DNA from: Bacillota bacterium
Lineage (GTDB): Bacteria > Bacillota > Dethiobacteria > DTU022
NCBI GenBank assembly: GCA_033549065.1
Contig: JAWSUE010000001.1
Span: 124,944 to 179,135 of the forward strand
Direction of reading: 5' to 3'
Length of the DNA stretch: 54,192 nt
Of this stretch, positions 1-7,492 are shown piece by piece. A model generated the notes under the pieces. The model had not been told where the DNA came from, made no database searches, and worked only from the letters and a program-made list of their open reading frames with translations. How positions within the stretch are numbered: the first letter of the stretch is position 1; every line of letters starts with the position of its first letter. The translations under genes and the position numbers were made by a program.

Positions 1-629
1 TCCGGCGCATGCCCATCAAGAGGTTTTCCTGCTGATGATGAAATCAAGAGCTTCTCCAGAACTTCAAACTCGCGGTTAATCACACCTGGATAATTCATCA
101 TTTCTCCCAAGGCAATAACATTCGCGAAATTCAGTAATTTTTCCACTTCCTTAATTCTTATTTCTCCGCCGCTGGTTTCCATATCTGTAGCTGGAACACA
201 AGATGGAATAGTAGCAAAAAAGTCACACGGTAAACCCTTAGCTGCTTCAAGCATCAGGTTTACTCCCTTTATTCCCAGAACATTGGCGATTTCATGAGGG
301 TCATGGACTATTGCAGTAGTTCCCTGGGTAACAATCACCCTGGCTAGCTCTGGCGGCAGCAAAAGCGTACTCTCGATATGGAGGTGAGAGTCGATCAAAC
401 CCGGAGTGACATAACTCCCCTTTAACTCAATTATTTCCTGACCACTCGTGTAAAATTCTCCAATCGCTGCAATATGACCACCAACAATTGCTATATTCGA
501 TTCATAAAATGAAAGGTTACATAAATCAACAATTTTTCCCCCTTTCAGCAAAAGTTCGGCAGGCTGCTCTTCCATTGATACTGCAATCCTTTTTTTTAAT
601 AATTTTTTTCCGATTAATTTATTATTCAC
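1..629 (-). CDS. ade: Adenine deaminase, N-terminal part (runs off the window edge)
   Basis: Metal-dependent amidohydrolase that converts adenine to hypoxanthine and ammonia in purine salvage. About 209 N-terminal residues are visible; the C-terminal part lies outside the window. Translating the minus strand gives the family signature GLIDSHLHIEST (metal-binding HxH strand) followed by TTAIVHDPHEIANVLG, PSCVPATDMETSGGE and, near the edge, ALGEMMNYPGV and DGHAP, all typical of bacterial adenine deaminases. The start is GTG at 629, with a GGAGG ribosome binding site a few bases upstream. It is divergent from the tryptophanase gene across about 170 bp, so both nitrogen-releasing catabolic genes may share a control region. 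No frameshift is seen in the visible part. Confidence 0.93.
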   Translation of the reverse strand, partial: MNNKLIGKKLLKKRIAVSMEEQPAELLLKGGKIVDLCNLSFYESNIAIVGGHIAAIGEFYTSGQEIIELKGSYVTPGLIDSHLHIESTLLLPPELARVIVTQGTTAIVHDPHEIANVLGIKGVNLMLEAAKGLPCDFFATIPSCVPATDMETSGGEIRIKEVEKLLNFANVIALGEMMNYPGVINREFEVLEKLLISSSAGKPLDGHAP

Positions 630-800
630 CTTATATCCTCCCGGCCGTTTCAGACATCATCTGATTAATAATTCTTTCCGGCTGCATTTCTTCCTTTTTG
701 CTAAAGGAGTATTTAATATCAAATTGAATTAAAAATATCAAAAGCAGAAAATATGTTTGCAGTTTAATTTAATTATTATCTGATTAAGGAGGCTGTTGTT

Positions 801-2189
801 TTGAGAGATCGTAATACCTATGCAGAACCATATCGAATTAAAATGGTTGAGCCGATAAAACTTAAAGATCGGCAGACCAGAGAAATGCTCATTGAAAAAG
901 CTTACTATAATATTTTCAATCTAAAAGCCGAGGATGTATATATTGATCTGCTTACGGACAGCGGAACATCTGCAATGAGCGCTAACCAGTGGGCGGGAAT
1001 GATGCTGGGTGATGAATCCTATGCAGGCTGTGCTAATTTCTATAACCTTCAGGATGCAGTTGAAGATATTTTCGGTTATAAATTTATAGTCCCTGCCCAC
1101 CAGGGAAGGGCAGCGGAAAATATCCTGATGTCCATGTTTGTTGGTCAAAATCAGCGAATATTGGGCAATATGCACTTTGATACCACAGAAGGACATATCC
1201 GGTTAAGAAAATCATCGCCGGTTAACTTAGTCATCGATGAAGGACTTGAACCGACTTCTGAATATCCCTTTAAAGGCAATATTAACCTTGATAAACTGGA
1301 AAGCGAGTTAAATGACAGCAACCCTTCACAGGTACCCATAATCATCATGACCACTACCTGTAACAGCAATGGCGGCCAACCGGTATCAATGGAAAATATT
1401 AAGGCTGCAGGCATGCTGGCAAAAAAATATAATCGGCCACTATTTATTGATGCTGCCAGGTATGCAGAAAATTGTTATTTTATTAAGAAAAGGGAGCCAG
1501 GTTACAAAGATAAATCCATTAAAGAGATAGCCCGTGAAATGTTCTCCCATGCAGATGGCTGTACAATGAGTTCGAAAAAAGATGCCCTGGTCAATATCGG
1601 AGGGTTCCTGGCATTCAAGGATAATAAGGAATGGTATGAAAAAGCGGTCCAGATCCAGATTATCTACGAAGGTTTTCGAACCTACGGTGGTCTGGCCGGT
1701 CGAGATCTGGAAGCCATAGCCAGAGGACTATACGAAGGTATTGATGATAGTTACCTTGAAAACAGAATTGGACAGGTTAATTACCTGGGACATAAACTTA
1801 CAGAAGCCGGGGTGCCAATTGTCCTTCCAGTTGGCGGTCATGGAGTCTTTATTGATGCAGGACAATTTTTACCCCATATTCCACAGGAACATTTAACCGG
1901 ACAAGCCCTGGTTGTAGAATTATATAAAGAAGCAGGTGTTCGCTCTGTAGATTTAGGAACAAGTACTTTCGGTTATGTTGACCCGGAGACAGGCAAGCAG
2001 GTCTTTCCGAAACAGGAGTTAGTACGACTTGCTGTCCCGAGAAGAGTTTATACAGATCGTCATATGGATCTTGTAGCTAAAGCATTCGAGAATATTGCTA
2101 CACGGAGAGATCAGGTAAGAGGTCTTGAAATAACGTTTCAGTCAGAACTAATGAGACATTTTACTGCCAGGTACCAGCTGTTGCCATGA
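801..2189 (+). CDS. tnaA: Tryptophanase (L-tryptophan indole-lyase)
   Basis: PLP-dependent beta-eliminating lyase that cleaves tryptophan to indole, pyruvate and ammonia. The 462 residues align end to end with the tryptophanase/tyrosine phenol-lyase family: YIDLLTDSGT near residue 47, PAHQGR near 98, and the Schiff-base lysine in MSSKKDA (K260). Three specificity positions agree with tryptophanase rather than tyrosine phenol-lyase. FDTT has the Asp (D127) where the phenol-lyase has FTTT. The phenol-binding Arg is replaced by Leu in RSVDLG. The C-terminal motif is RHFTAR with His, where the phenol-lyase has RFFTAR. The start is TTG at 801, eight bases after AAGGAGG. I saw no tnaC-like leader peptide. 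A strong terminator follows, so it is probably monocistronic. Activity on other aromatic amino acids cannot be excluded from sequence. Confidence 0.92.
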   Translation: MRDRNTYAEPYRIKMVEPIKLKDRQTREMLIEKAYYNIFNLKAEDVYIDLLTDSGTSAMSANQWAGMMLGDESYAGCANFYNLQDAVEDIFGYKFIVPAHQGRAAENILMSMFVGQNQRILGNMHFDTTEGHIRLRKSSPVNLVIDEGLEPTSEYPFKGNINLDKLESELNDSNPSQVPIIIMTTTCNSNGGQPVSMENIKAAGMLAKKYNRPLFIDAARYAENCYFIKKREPGYKDKSIKEIAREMFSHADGCTMSSKKDALVNIGGFLAFKDNKEWYEKAVQIQIIYEGFRTYGGLAGRDLEAIARGLYEGIDDSYLENRIGQVNYLGHKLTEAGVPIVLPVGGHGVFIDAGQFLPHIPQEHLTGQALVVELYKEAGVRSVDLGTSTFGYVDPETGKQVFPKQELVRLAVPRRVYTDRHMDLVAKAFENIATRRDQVRGLEITFQSELMRHFTARYQLLP

Positions 2190-2201
2190 AATATCTATGA
2201 T

Positions 2202-2244
2202 AAAAAAGGGGTTGTCCTGTGAAGAATCCGACAACCCCTTTTTT
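2202..2244 (+). terminator. Rho-independent terminator after tnaA
   Basis: A perfect inverted repeat with arms AAAAAAGGGGTTGTC (2202-2216) and its complement (2230-2244), a 13-base loop, and the right arm ending in six T residues. The A/T flanks make it work in both directions, so it may also end the minus-strand nitroreductase gene. Confidence 0.93.
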
Positions 2245-2325
2245 ACTTTACTTTGATTAAAAACACTTTGATTATTCAGAATTGAAATCATCACAGTGGT
2301 GCAAATAAACAATCCCGCTCAAAGG

Positions 2326-3180
2326 TTAACTCACCCAGGTAGCAATATACTGTAGCCCATCATATTTTGATCCCGGATTGGCAACTTCCCAACCGCCTGA
2401 TAACCCCTGTTCACGTGCAACCATTTCAAAATGACACATAGCGATCCCCATATCAATGTGCTGTATCCTGATCTTCCCTAATAATCTATTGTAAAGTTTG
2501 TTTTCCTTCAGATACAGATGATATTGTTGGCTGTTCTCACCTTTTACTATACGCCATGGCTGCTTATTCGATGCAGAAGGAGCGATTCGGATGGCTTCCA
2601 GGGCATCAACAAAATCCGCAGCGCTAGCTTTTTCCAATGGCTGTTGATCATTACCTTCATAAAAAAGATTTCTCCAGGGAAGTCGCTTGACAGAACCGAT
2701 AGTGTAACGCAGCACACGATCTGAAGTAAATGATTCATTATGAGTGTAACCTATAGGACTTATGGCCGGGAGCATTTCATCAGCAGAAAGTTCCATTTTA
2801 GCCGCGAAGGCACTTCTCCTAAATGTTCCACCAAGCCAGCAGGTGCCCAGGCCAAGCTCAGTTGCTTTTAAAATAACTTTTTCCATGCAATATCCGATAT
2901 CTTCAAATGCCCACCTGTTTTCCTTCACCGCAGCCAGGACAAAAAGTTTAGCTCCTTTAATGAAACCGTAAGTTCCTAAAGATCGCATTTCTTCCCGGGA
3001 CATTGGCCCTAAATCCAGCAGTTTAAAACGGACCAAATTGCCAAACAAACCCTTACCAGCTTCTTCAAAATATGTTCCCAGATCTTCTCGGACGGAGGTT
3101 TCAATACTCTTATCTGAATACCTTCGGACGGATAAACGTCTTTGAATAGTTTCTAATGCAGTCATAAGAATATTATACAT
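2326..3180 (-). CDS. Nitroreductase-family flavoprotein, fused-half (TM1586-like) type
   Basis: Probable FMN-binding NAD(P)H-dependent reductase; the substrate is unknown. The 284 residues carry nitroreductase motifs split over two halves. RRLSVRRY (about residues 14-21, phosphate binding) and DIGYCMEKVILKATELGLG (about 95-113) are in the first half. IAPSASNKQPWRIV (about 197-210) and DMGIAMCHFEMVAREQGL (about 243-260) are in the second. Ordinary family members are near 200 residues and have the APSxxNxQPW motif close to the N-terminus. This order therefore fits the putative TM-nitroreductase subgroup, in which one chain mimics a dimer. No clear ribosome binding site supports the ATG at 3180; the ATG at 3165 is an alternative. 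It is a single gene, convergent with tnaA. Confidence 0.8.
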   Translation of the reverse strand: MYNILMTALETIQRRLSVRRYSDKSIETSVREDLGTYFEEAGKGLFGNLVRFKLLDLGPMSREEMRSLGTYGFIKGAKLFVLAAVKENRWAFEDIGYCMEKVILKATELGLGTCWLGGTFRRSAFAAKMELSADEMLPAISPIGYTHNESFTSDRVLRYTIGSVKRLPWRNLFYEGNDQQPLEKASAADFVDALEAIRIAPSASNKQPWRIVKGENSQQYHLYLKENKLYNRLLGKIRIQHIDMGIAMCHFEMVAREQGLSGGWEVANPGSKYDGLQYIATWVS

Positions 3181-3298
3181 GATTTAAATCATCTTTACAT
3201 CATGTGAAGTGATTTCAAATTACCTGGGTTATATATTTCGGATTAGAAAATATTATCGATGCCGATTCCGGGTAGGAAACTATTTGATCTATACCTTT

Positions 3299-3430
3299 TT
3301 ACTTATGTAAAAAACTTACGATCAAGGCAATCACTAAACCGATAAAAAAACCGCCGATCAACCCGTTAGTTTGAAAGTAAATTACTCCCAGTAAAGGGAA
3401 AACAGTAAACCCAATAATCACAACAATCAA
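3299..3430 (-). CDS. Possible small two-segment membrane protein
   Basis: A short minus-strand frame encodes about 43 residues from a TTG start, with two hydrophobic stretches separated by QTNGLIGG and a C-terminal HK. The open frame extends upstream with VIFRIKTLHLIVV. A good ribosome binding site (GAAAGGGTGATC at 3459-3470) precedes that extension, but it has no ATG, GTG or TTG; an ATA at 3454 has the best spacing. The composition looks coding and membrane-like, but I recognise no family. It is either a small gene with an unusual start or a chance frame. Confidence 0.3.
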   Translation of the reverse strand: MIVVIIGFTVFPLLGVIYFQTNGLIGGFFIGLVIALIVSFLHK

Positions 3431-3778
3431 GTGGAGTGTTTTAATTCTAAATATAACAGATCACCCTTTCAGCAAATGTTTTCTATGTTTAATATTTAAC
3501 CTGGTAAATTATATATTATCTGATAAGATTAAATTTGACAAAGCTTCCTCCGCTTGTGAAAATATGCTACAAGCTCATAAGATTAGATTAGAACCCTAAT
3601 CTTAACAAATACGCTGTAAAACACAGTTATTCGATGTAATATGGCTTAAAAAGACTGTAGAAGACAAAAAATACGTTTTATTGCCAATAATTAACCGCAT
3701 TCGCTCTTATTATATATTCTAAATCTCAAATGCCTATTATCAGAAAGAGAGATTGATGTTGATTTCGCATATGAATAA
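3431..3778. other. AT-rich gene-free stretch with one inverted repeat
   Basis: No coding frame of convincing composition is seen on either strand. The only structure noticed is an 8-bp inverted repeat, AAGATTAG at 3579-3586 and CTAATCTT at 3596-3603, with a 9-base loop and no T-run on either side, so it is not a convincing terminator. The stretch lies downstream of apbE and upstream of the possible small membrane ORF and the nitroreductase on the same strand, so it may hold their promoters. Confidence 0.4.
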
Positions 3779-4858
3779 TTATCTTGCAGTAGCGCCGTTG
3801 CTTCTCAACAAGGATTTCATACCTTCGGTGGTTCTCACTTCCCCATCGGGCATAACCCATATCGCTTCAAAATTATCCAGGCTTTCTGCCAGGGTCTTGC
3901 TCTCTTCAAAGGGAATCAGGAATAGTGCGGTTGACATGAAATCAGCTAAACCCGAATCTTCAGCAACAACTGTAACTGCCCTATAGTGAGTTGCCGGCAT
4001 TAATGTTGCTGGATCAATCAAGTGATGGATTAATTCTCCTTCAACGATATAGTATCTCTGGTAGTCTCCACTCGTATCAACACTTCCGCGATCCAGGTAA
4101 ATTACATCCAGAAGTGTTTCCTGACCGCCGACAATTGAAGCTTGTGGATCCTGTATACCCACACCCCAGCGATCACGTTCTCCATCGCGAGGACTTCCAA
4201 CAATATGAATATTCCCACCCGCACTGACTATTGCAGAATTTAATCCTGCTTCTTCCAGCTCCTTGATTGCTATCTGCAGGGCATATCCTTTTGCCACGGC
4301 TCCAACATCAAGGCTCATTTGAGGATAGGGAAGATAGACTGTCATCTGTATGGTATCAACGATTACCTGATCAAGATCGGTGTATTCCATGGCTTCCCGC
4401 AATTTTTCCATAGGGGGCAATTCCGCATTTGCCGGATCAAAAAGCGCTTCTTCGCGATAGCTGTGCCAGATTGATAAAACAGGCCCTAGAGCAATATTGA
4501 CTGCCCCTCCAGTTTTTTCTGACCACTCTCGTGAAAAAAGAATAAGATCAATAATTTCTTGATCAACTTTTACCGGCTCTATCCCTGCACGATCATTGAT
4601 CGTCTTCAGGTTATTAACCCCTTCGTAAGTAATGTAGATATCGTATAGCCTGTGTAATTCTTTCAGGCGCTCATGAAATTTTTCAGCATACCCGTTGAAC
4701 TCTTCTTCACTTTCTGTATATGCCACAAACTGAACCAAAGTGTCGAATGTGTCAAAATAACTTTCCTGGTACCTGGTGTAACCAGTTTGACTGCGATCAG
4801 AGCAACCTGTAATAAAAATTAATACCACGACAAACAATACTATTATTAATTTTCTCAT
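3779..4858 (-). CDS. apbE: FAD:protein FMN transferase (ApbE family), lipoprotein
   Basis: Transfers FMN from FAD to a Thr/Ser of target proteins on the outer face of the membrane, making covalent flavoproteins. The 359 residues begin with a lipoprotein signal (hydrophobic stretch, then FITGC, lipid-bearing Cys near residue 19). They continue with ApbE motifs: FDTFDTLVQF, GAVNIALGPVLSIW, LDVGAVAKGYALQ, SAIVSAGGNIHIVG and a HHLIDPATLMPA segment with DSGLADFMSTALFL. The gene is 150 bp downstream of a two-domain FMN-binding lipoprotein on the same strand, which is its most likely substrate; the pair is probably one operon. Length and motif order are normal for the family and nothing appears broken. 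Confidence 0.92.
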   Translation of the reverse strand: MRKLIIVLFVVVLIFITGCSDRSQTGYTRYQESYFDTFDTLVQFVAYTESEEEFNGYAEKFHERLKELHRLYDIYITYEGVNNLKTINDRAGIEPVKVDQEIIDLILFSREWSEKTGGAVNIALGPVLSIWHSYREEALFDPANAELPPMEKLREAMEYTDLDQVIVDTIQMTVYLPYPQMSLDVGAVAKGYALQIAIKELEEAGLNSAIVSAGGNIHIVGSPRDGERDRWGVGIQDPQASIVGGQETLLDVIYLDRGSVDTSGDYQRYYIVEGELIHHLIDPATLMPATHYRAVTVVAEDSGLADFMSTALFLIPFEESKTLAESLDNFEAIWVMPDGEVRTTEGMKSLLRSNGATAR

Positions 4859-5008
4859 TAAATCTTCCTTCGCTACTTATTCGGATTCTAATAAATTCAA
4901 GCTGACAGAGAAAAGCTCCCGACACTTTATTATATCACTGTGCCGGAAGCAATTCTGTGATTAACTTTCCCAAATTAATATATTACATAATTTGTTCTGC
5001 TGTTTTTA

Positions 5009-6079
5009 TTACCTGGCAGTATCGTATGCTTCCTGCAGAGCTGTAAAGTAATAGGAAACCGTCATGGTTACCGATGTAACCAGATCTGCGTCAGCAGGTG
5101 AACCGTCTTCCTGAAGTTCCATTGCCAGGACTTCACTTAAAGTCTTCCCAACAATCCATTCTTCGAGGGAAGCAATTTGCTCATACCATTCTCTGCCGAT
5201 TTCAGATGCCCGGATCATCCCGTAATCAGCACCGAGTTCCTTCTTTGTTTTAACTTCCGCAGCCCGATCAGAGGTAACCGCTCCTTCAGCATCAAAATTA
5301 ACCCTGGTCTGTGCAGTATCGATCAGAACACCGACAACCCTACCTTCGCTATCAAAAGCAGCAGCCGCAAGGATAACATCAACCTGGGCTCTTGGCAGAA
5401 TATCGTTTTCTTCACTGTACCCATATGAGCTGGCAATTGAAACATCATGACCCAATCCAAAAGATACTGTTTCGGCTGTTACATCAAACGCATTGGCATA
5501 AGCTTTTTCCAGAGCAGCAATATAATCGGTTACCGTTATGGTAACACTGGTAGCCAGATCTGCTTCTTCAGGCGATCCGTCATCCTGTAATCCCATTGCC
5601 TTAACTTCATCAACAGTTTTTCCGATCATCCACTCTTCAAGAGCGTAGATCTGATCATCCCACTCAACGCCTATTTCGGATGCACGTATCATCCCGTAAT
5701 CAGCACCGAGTTCCTTCTTAGTCTTGATTTCTGCCGCGGTATCGGAAACAACCTGCAGCTCTTCATCATAATTAACACGCGTCTGTGCAGTATCAATGAT
5801 CACTTCTACTATTCTACCTTCAGCATCAAATGCTCCTGCGACTATAACGTTATCTACCTGGGCTATGGCGTTTACTTCTTCCCCTGCATCAACAGATCGT
5901 CCGATTGAGCTAACAACACCCATTCCGATGCTTGTTATCCCGCCTGCTGATGGGGTTTCATCAGGTGTTTCTTCTTCCGGTGTCTCTTCCGGAACTTCTC
6001 CTGAAGGTGTTTCACCACAGCCGGTAAGCATTATCAATGCCAAGATAATCACCAAGACAAACCAAAATGTTTTTTTCAT
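5009..6079 (-). CDS. Twin-domain FMN-binding lipoprotein, probable ApbE substrate
   Basis: A 356-residue secreted lipoprotein: signal peptide with lipobox LTGC (Cys 21), an acidic Pro/Thr linker (about 22-45), then two tandem homologous domains (about 55-200 and 205-356). Each repeat contains IDTAQTRVN, TKKELGADYGMIRASEIG, EW and GKT-EV blocks, and each ends in D-L-[AV]-T-S-V-T (residues 174-180 and 332-338, exactly 158 apart). This last block lies where FMN_bind domains carry the flavinylation motif Dxx[ST]GA[ST], with Ser for Gly and Val for Ala. I infer covalent FMN on T180 and T338. The architecture recalls the two-FMN lipoprotein PplA of Listeria flavin-based extracellular electron transfer; that comparison is from memory. 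The start ATG follows a GGGGAGG ribosome binding site. The adjacent apbE supports the flavoprotein reading. Confidence 0.8.
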   Translation of the reverse strand: MKKTFWFVLVIILALIMLTGCGETPSGEVPEETPEEETPDETPSAGGITSIGMGVVSSIGRSVDAGEEVNAIAQVDNVIVAGAFDAEGRIVEVIIDTAQTRVNYDEELQVVSDTAAEIKTKKELGADYGMIRASEIGVEWDDQIYALEEWMIGKTVDEVKAMGLQDDGSPEEADLATSVTITVTDYIAALEKAYANAFDVTAETVSFGLGHDVSIASSYGYSEENDILPRAQVDVILAAAAFDSEGRVVGVLIDTAQTRVNFDAEGAVTSDRAAEVKTKKELGADYGMIRASEIGREWYEQIASLEEWIVGKTLSEVLAMELQEDGSPADADLVTSVTMTVSYYFTALQEAYDTAR

Positions 6080-6363
6080 TACATAACCTCCCCTTTTTTG
6101 TAAAGATCGATTTGAAATAAAAAAATTAATCTTGTGAATACTATCACTTTAATGTCTATTATAATGCTATACTTTATATTTTAGTATAACTTTTTAAAAA
6201 ATCAACCCTAATTAATAATTTATAGATAAAAAATTTTAGATGCCTGATTTAATTAAGTTAAATAATGATGGTAAGCTTGATTTTTCATATATATTATATT
6301 ATCATAATGTTATAATATATGCAAGTTAAAATATAATACTCTGTAATCAATGGGTGAGGTATA

Positions 6364-6570
6364 ATGCCAAATACACTAGTTTCACTGGATTACTCAAAAT
6401 GCAGGCCTGATTTATGCAACAACGGCATATGCATTGCTGTTGCAGAATGCCAGTTAAAGGTAATTGGTCAGGAAGAAAAATACGATTTCCCAATGGCCAA
6501 TCCTTCTTTATGCAAGGGATGCGCAAAATGCACCGCAGCTTGTCCATACGGTGCGATCAGTTTAACCTGA
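6364..6570 (+). CDS. Small 8-Cys ferredoxin-like protein, 2x[4Fe-4S]
   Basis: A 68-residue electron carrier or Fe-S module. The C-terminal half has the classical set C50-x2-C53-x2-C56-x3-C60-P. The N-terminal half has a wider set, C13-x4-C18-x4-C23-x5-C29 (SKCRPDLCNNGICIAVAEC), reminiscent of the Fe-S domain of ABCE1/RLI proteins and unlike the usual CxxCxxCxxxC. All eight cysteines are present. The start ATG follows GGTGAGGT. The upstream 280 bp is very AT-rich; TATAAT at 6311-6316 could be a -10 box, but I could not find a matching -35. It stands alone between divergent or convergent genes, so the redox partner is not indicated by context. Confidence 0.8.
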   Translation: MPNTLVSLDYSKCRPDLCNNGICIAVAECQLKVIGQEEKYDFPMANPSLCKGCAKCTAACPYGAISLT

Positions 6571-6649
6571 GAAAACAATAATTATTAGTTAAATCTTTAA
6601 GTAGGTTAAACGCGGAAAAAATAGCGAGCAGAACACATATGTTCATATA

Positions 6650-7465
6650 TTAACAGTCCTTCAGTCCTTTAGTTGCAAGAATTTCTCTGGCTGGAATACG
6701 GCTTCCATTACAGTTTATTCTTCGGGGAGCCTTCATAAACTTAATTCTAAAACCCAGGGAATCATAAAGTTCAATAATCCTCGTTGTTGCCTGATTTGAA
6801 AGGACAACCGGACCATTATACATGGATACCCAGTTAGCAAAACGAACCTGATCAGCCCAGCTAAACCCACCTGCTGAATAAGAAGTAAAGTCTACATCGT
6901 AGGGCGGGTCAGCATATATAAAGTCATCATCTTTTAAACTTAAATGTTCAAAATCAACGCAACTAAATTCCCAGCGAGTAAAAAGCTTTTGGTAATGGTT
7001 AAAGTCATACCGGTAGTTTATCTTGTTATAGCGACCAAAAGGTACATTGTAGTAACCCTTTTTATTAAAGCGGCATAAACCATTATAGCCGGTCCGGTTA
7101 AGATAATAGAATATTTCTGCAGCCTCCTTGCTGTCTGTCCGTGCCGCCTCGATGAGGTTGTTAAAACGTTTTCTATATTTATAATAAATTTCTTTATCGT
7201 GAATCATGGGAAGTTCAATCTTTAAACCCATTTTAACCCACAAGTAGAAGTTAATCAGGTGGGGATTAATATCATTCAGAAGCGCTTTGTCCGGAAGCAG
7301 ACCCAGTGCAACAGCAAGACCGCCGCATAAAGGCTCAACTAACCTTAAATTACTGTGCTTTTCCCAGTAGCGCCTCAAATGTGGAACAAGCCAGCGTTTG
7401 CCTCCCGCCCATTTAAGAGGTGGGGAGTACCCGGCAATAATATCTTTATCAATTGATGTATCCAT
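6650..7465 (-). CDS. dam: Dam-type (D12 class) DNA adenine-N6 methyltransferase, orphan
   Basis: Transfers methyl from S-adenosylmethionine to adenine in DNA, probably at GATC by family resemblance. The 271 residues carry the N-terminal SAM-binding motif PLKWAGGKRW (K18-R24), the LVEPLCGG strand (about 43-50), LLNDINP (about 63-69) and the catalytic DPPYD (186-190), in alpha-class (D12) order. No restriction endonuclease or specificity subunit is near, so it looks like an orphan methylase for regulation, repair or phage defence rather than a restriction system. It lies 27 bp downstream of the threonine dehydratase gene on the same strand and is probably cotranscribed. The recognition site is inferred only from the family. 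Confidence 0.88.
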   Translation of the reverse strand: MDTSIDKDIIAGYSPPLKWAGGKRWLVPHLRRYWEKHSNLRLVEPLCGGLAVALGLLPDKALLNDINPHLINFYLWVKMGLKIELPMIHDKEIYYKYRKRFNNLIEAARTDSKEAAEIFYYLNRTGYNGLCRFNKKGYYNVPFGRYNKINYRYDFNHYQKLFTRWEFSCVDFEHLSLKDDDFIYADPPYDVDFTSYSAGGFSWADQVRFANWVSMYNGPVVLSNQATTRIIELYDSLGFRIKFMKAPRRINCNGSRIPAREILATKGLKDC

Positions 7466-7492
7466 TATTTCTAATTCGCCCTTTTAACAAAT

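Noticed and set aside
801-2189. Annotation as tyrosine phenol-lyase
   Set aside because: The family is shared, but the Asp in FDTT, the missing phenol-contacting Arg and the His in RHFTAR agree with tryptophanase.
3779-6079. Complete Listeria-type extracellular electron transfer locus
   Set aside because: Only the lipoprotein and ApbE are present; no ndh2, eetA/eetB or demethylmenaquinone genes occur in the window.
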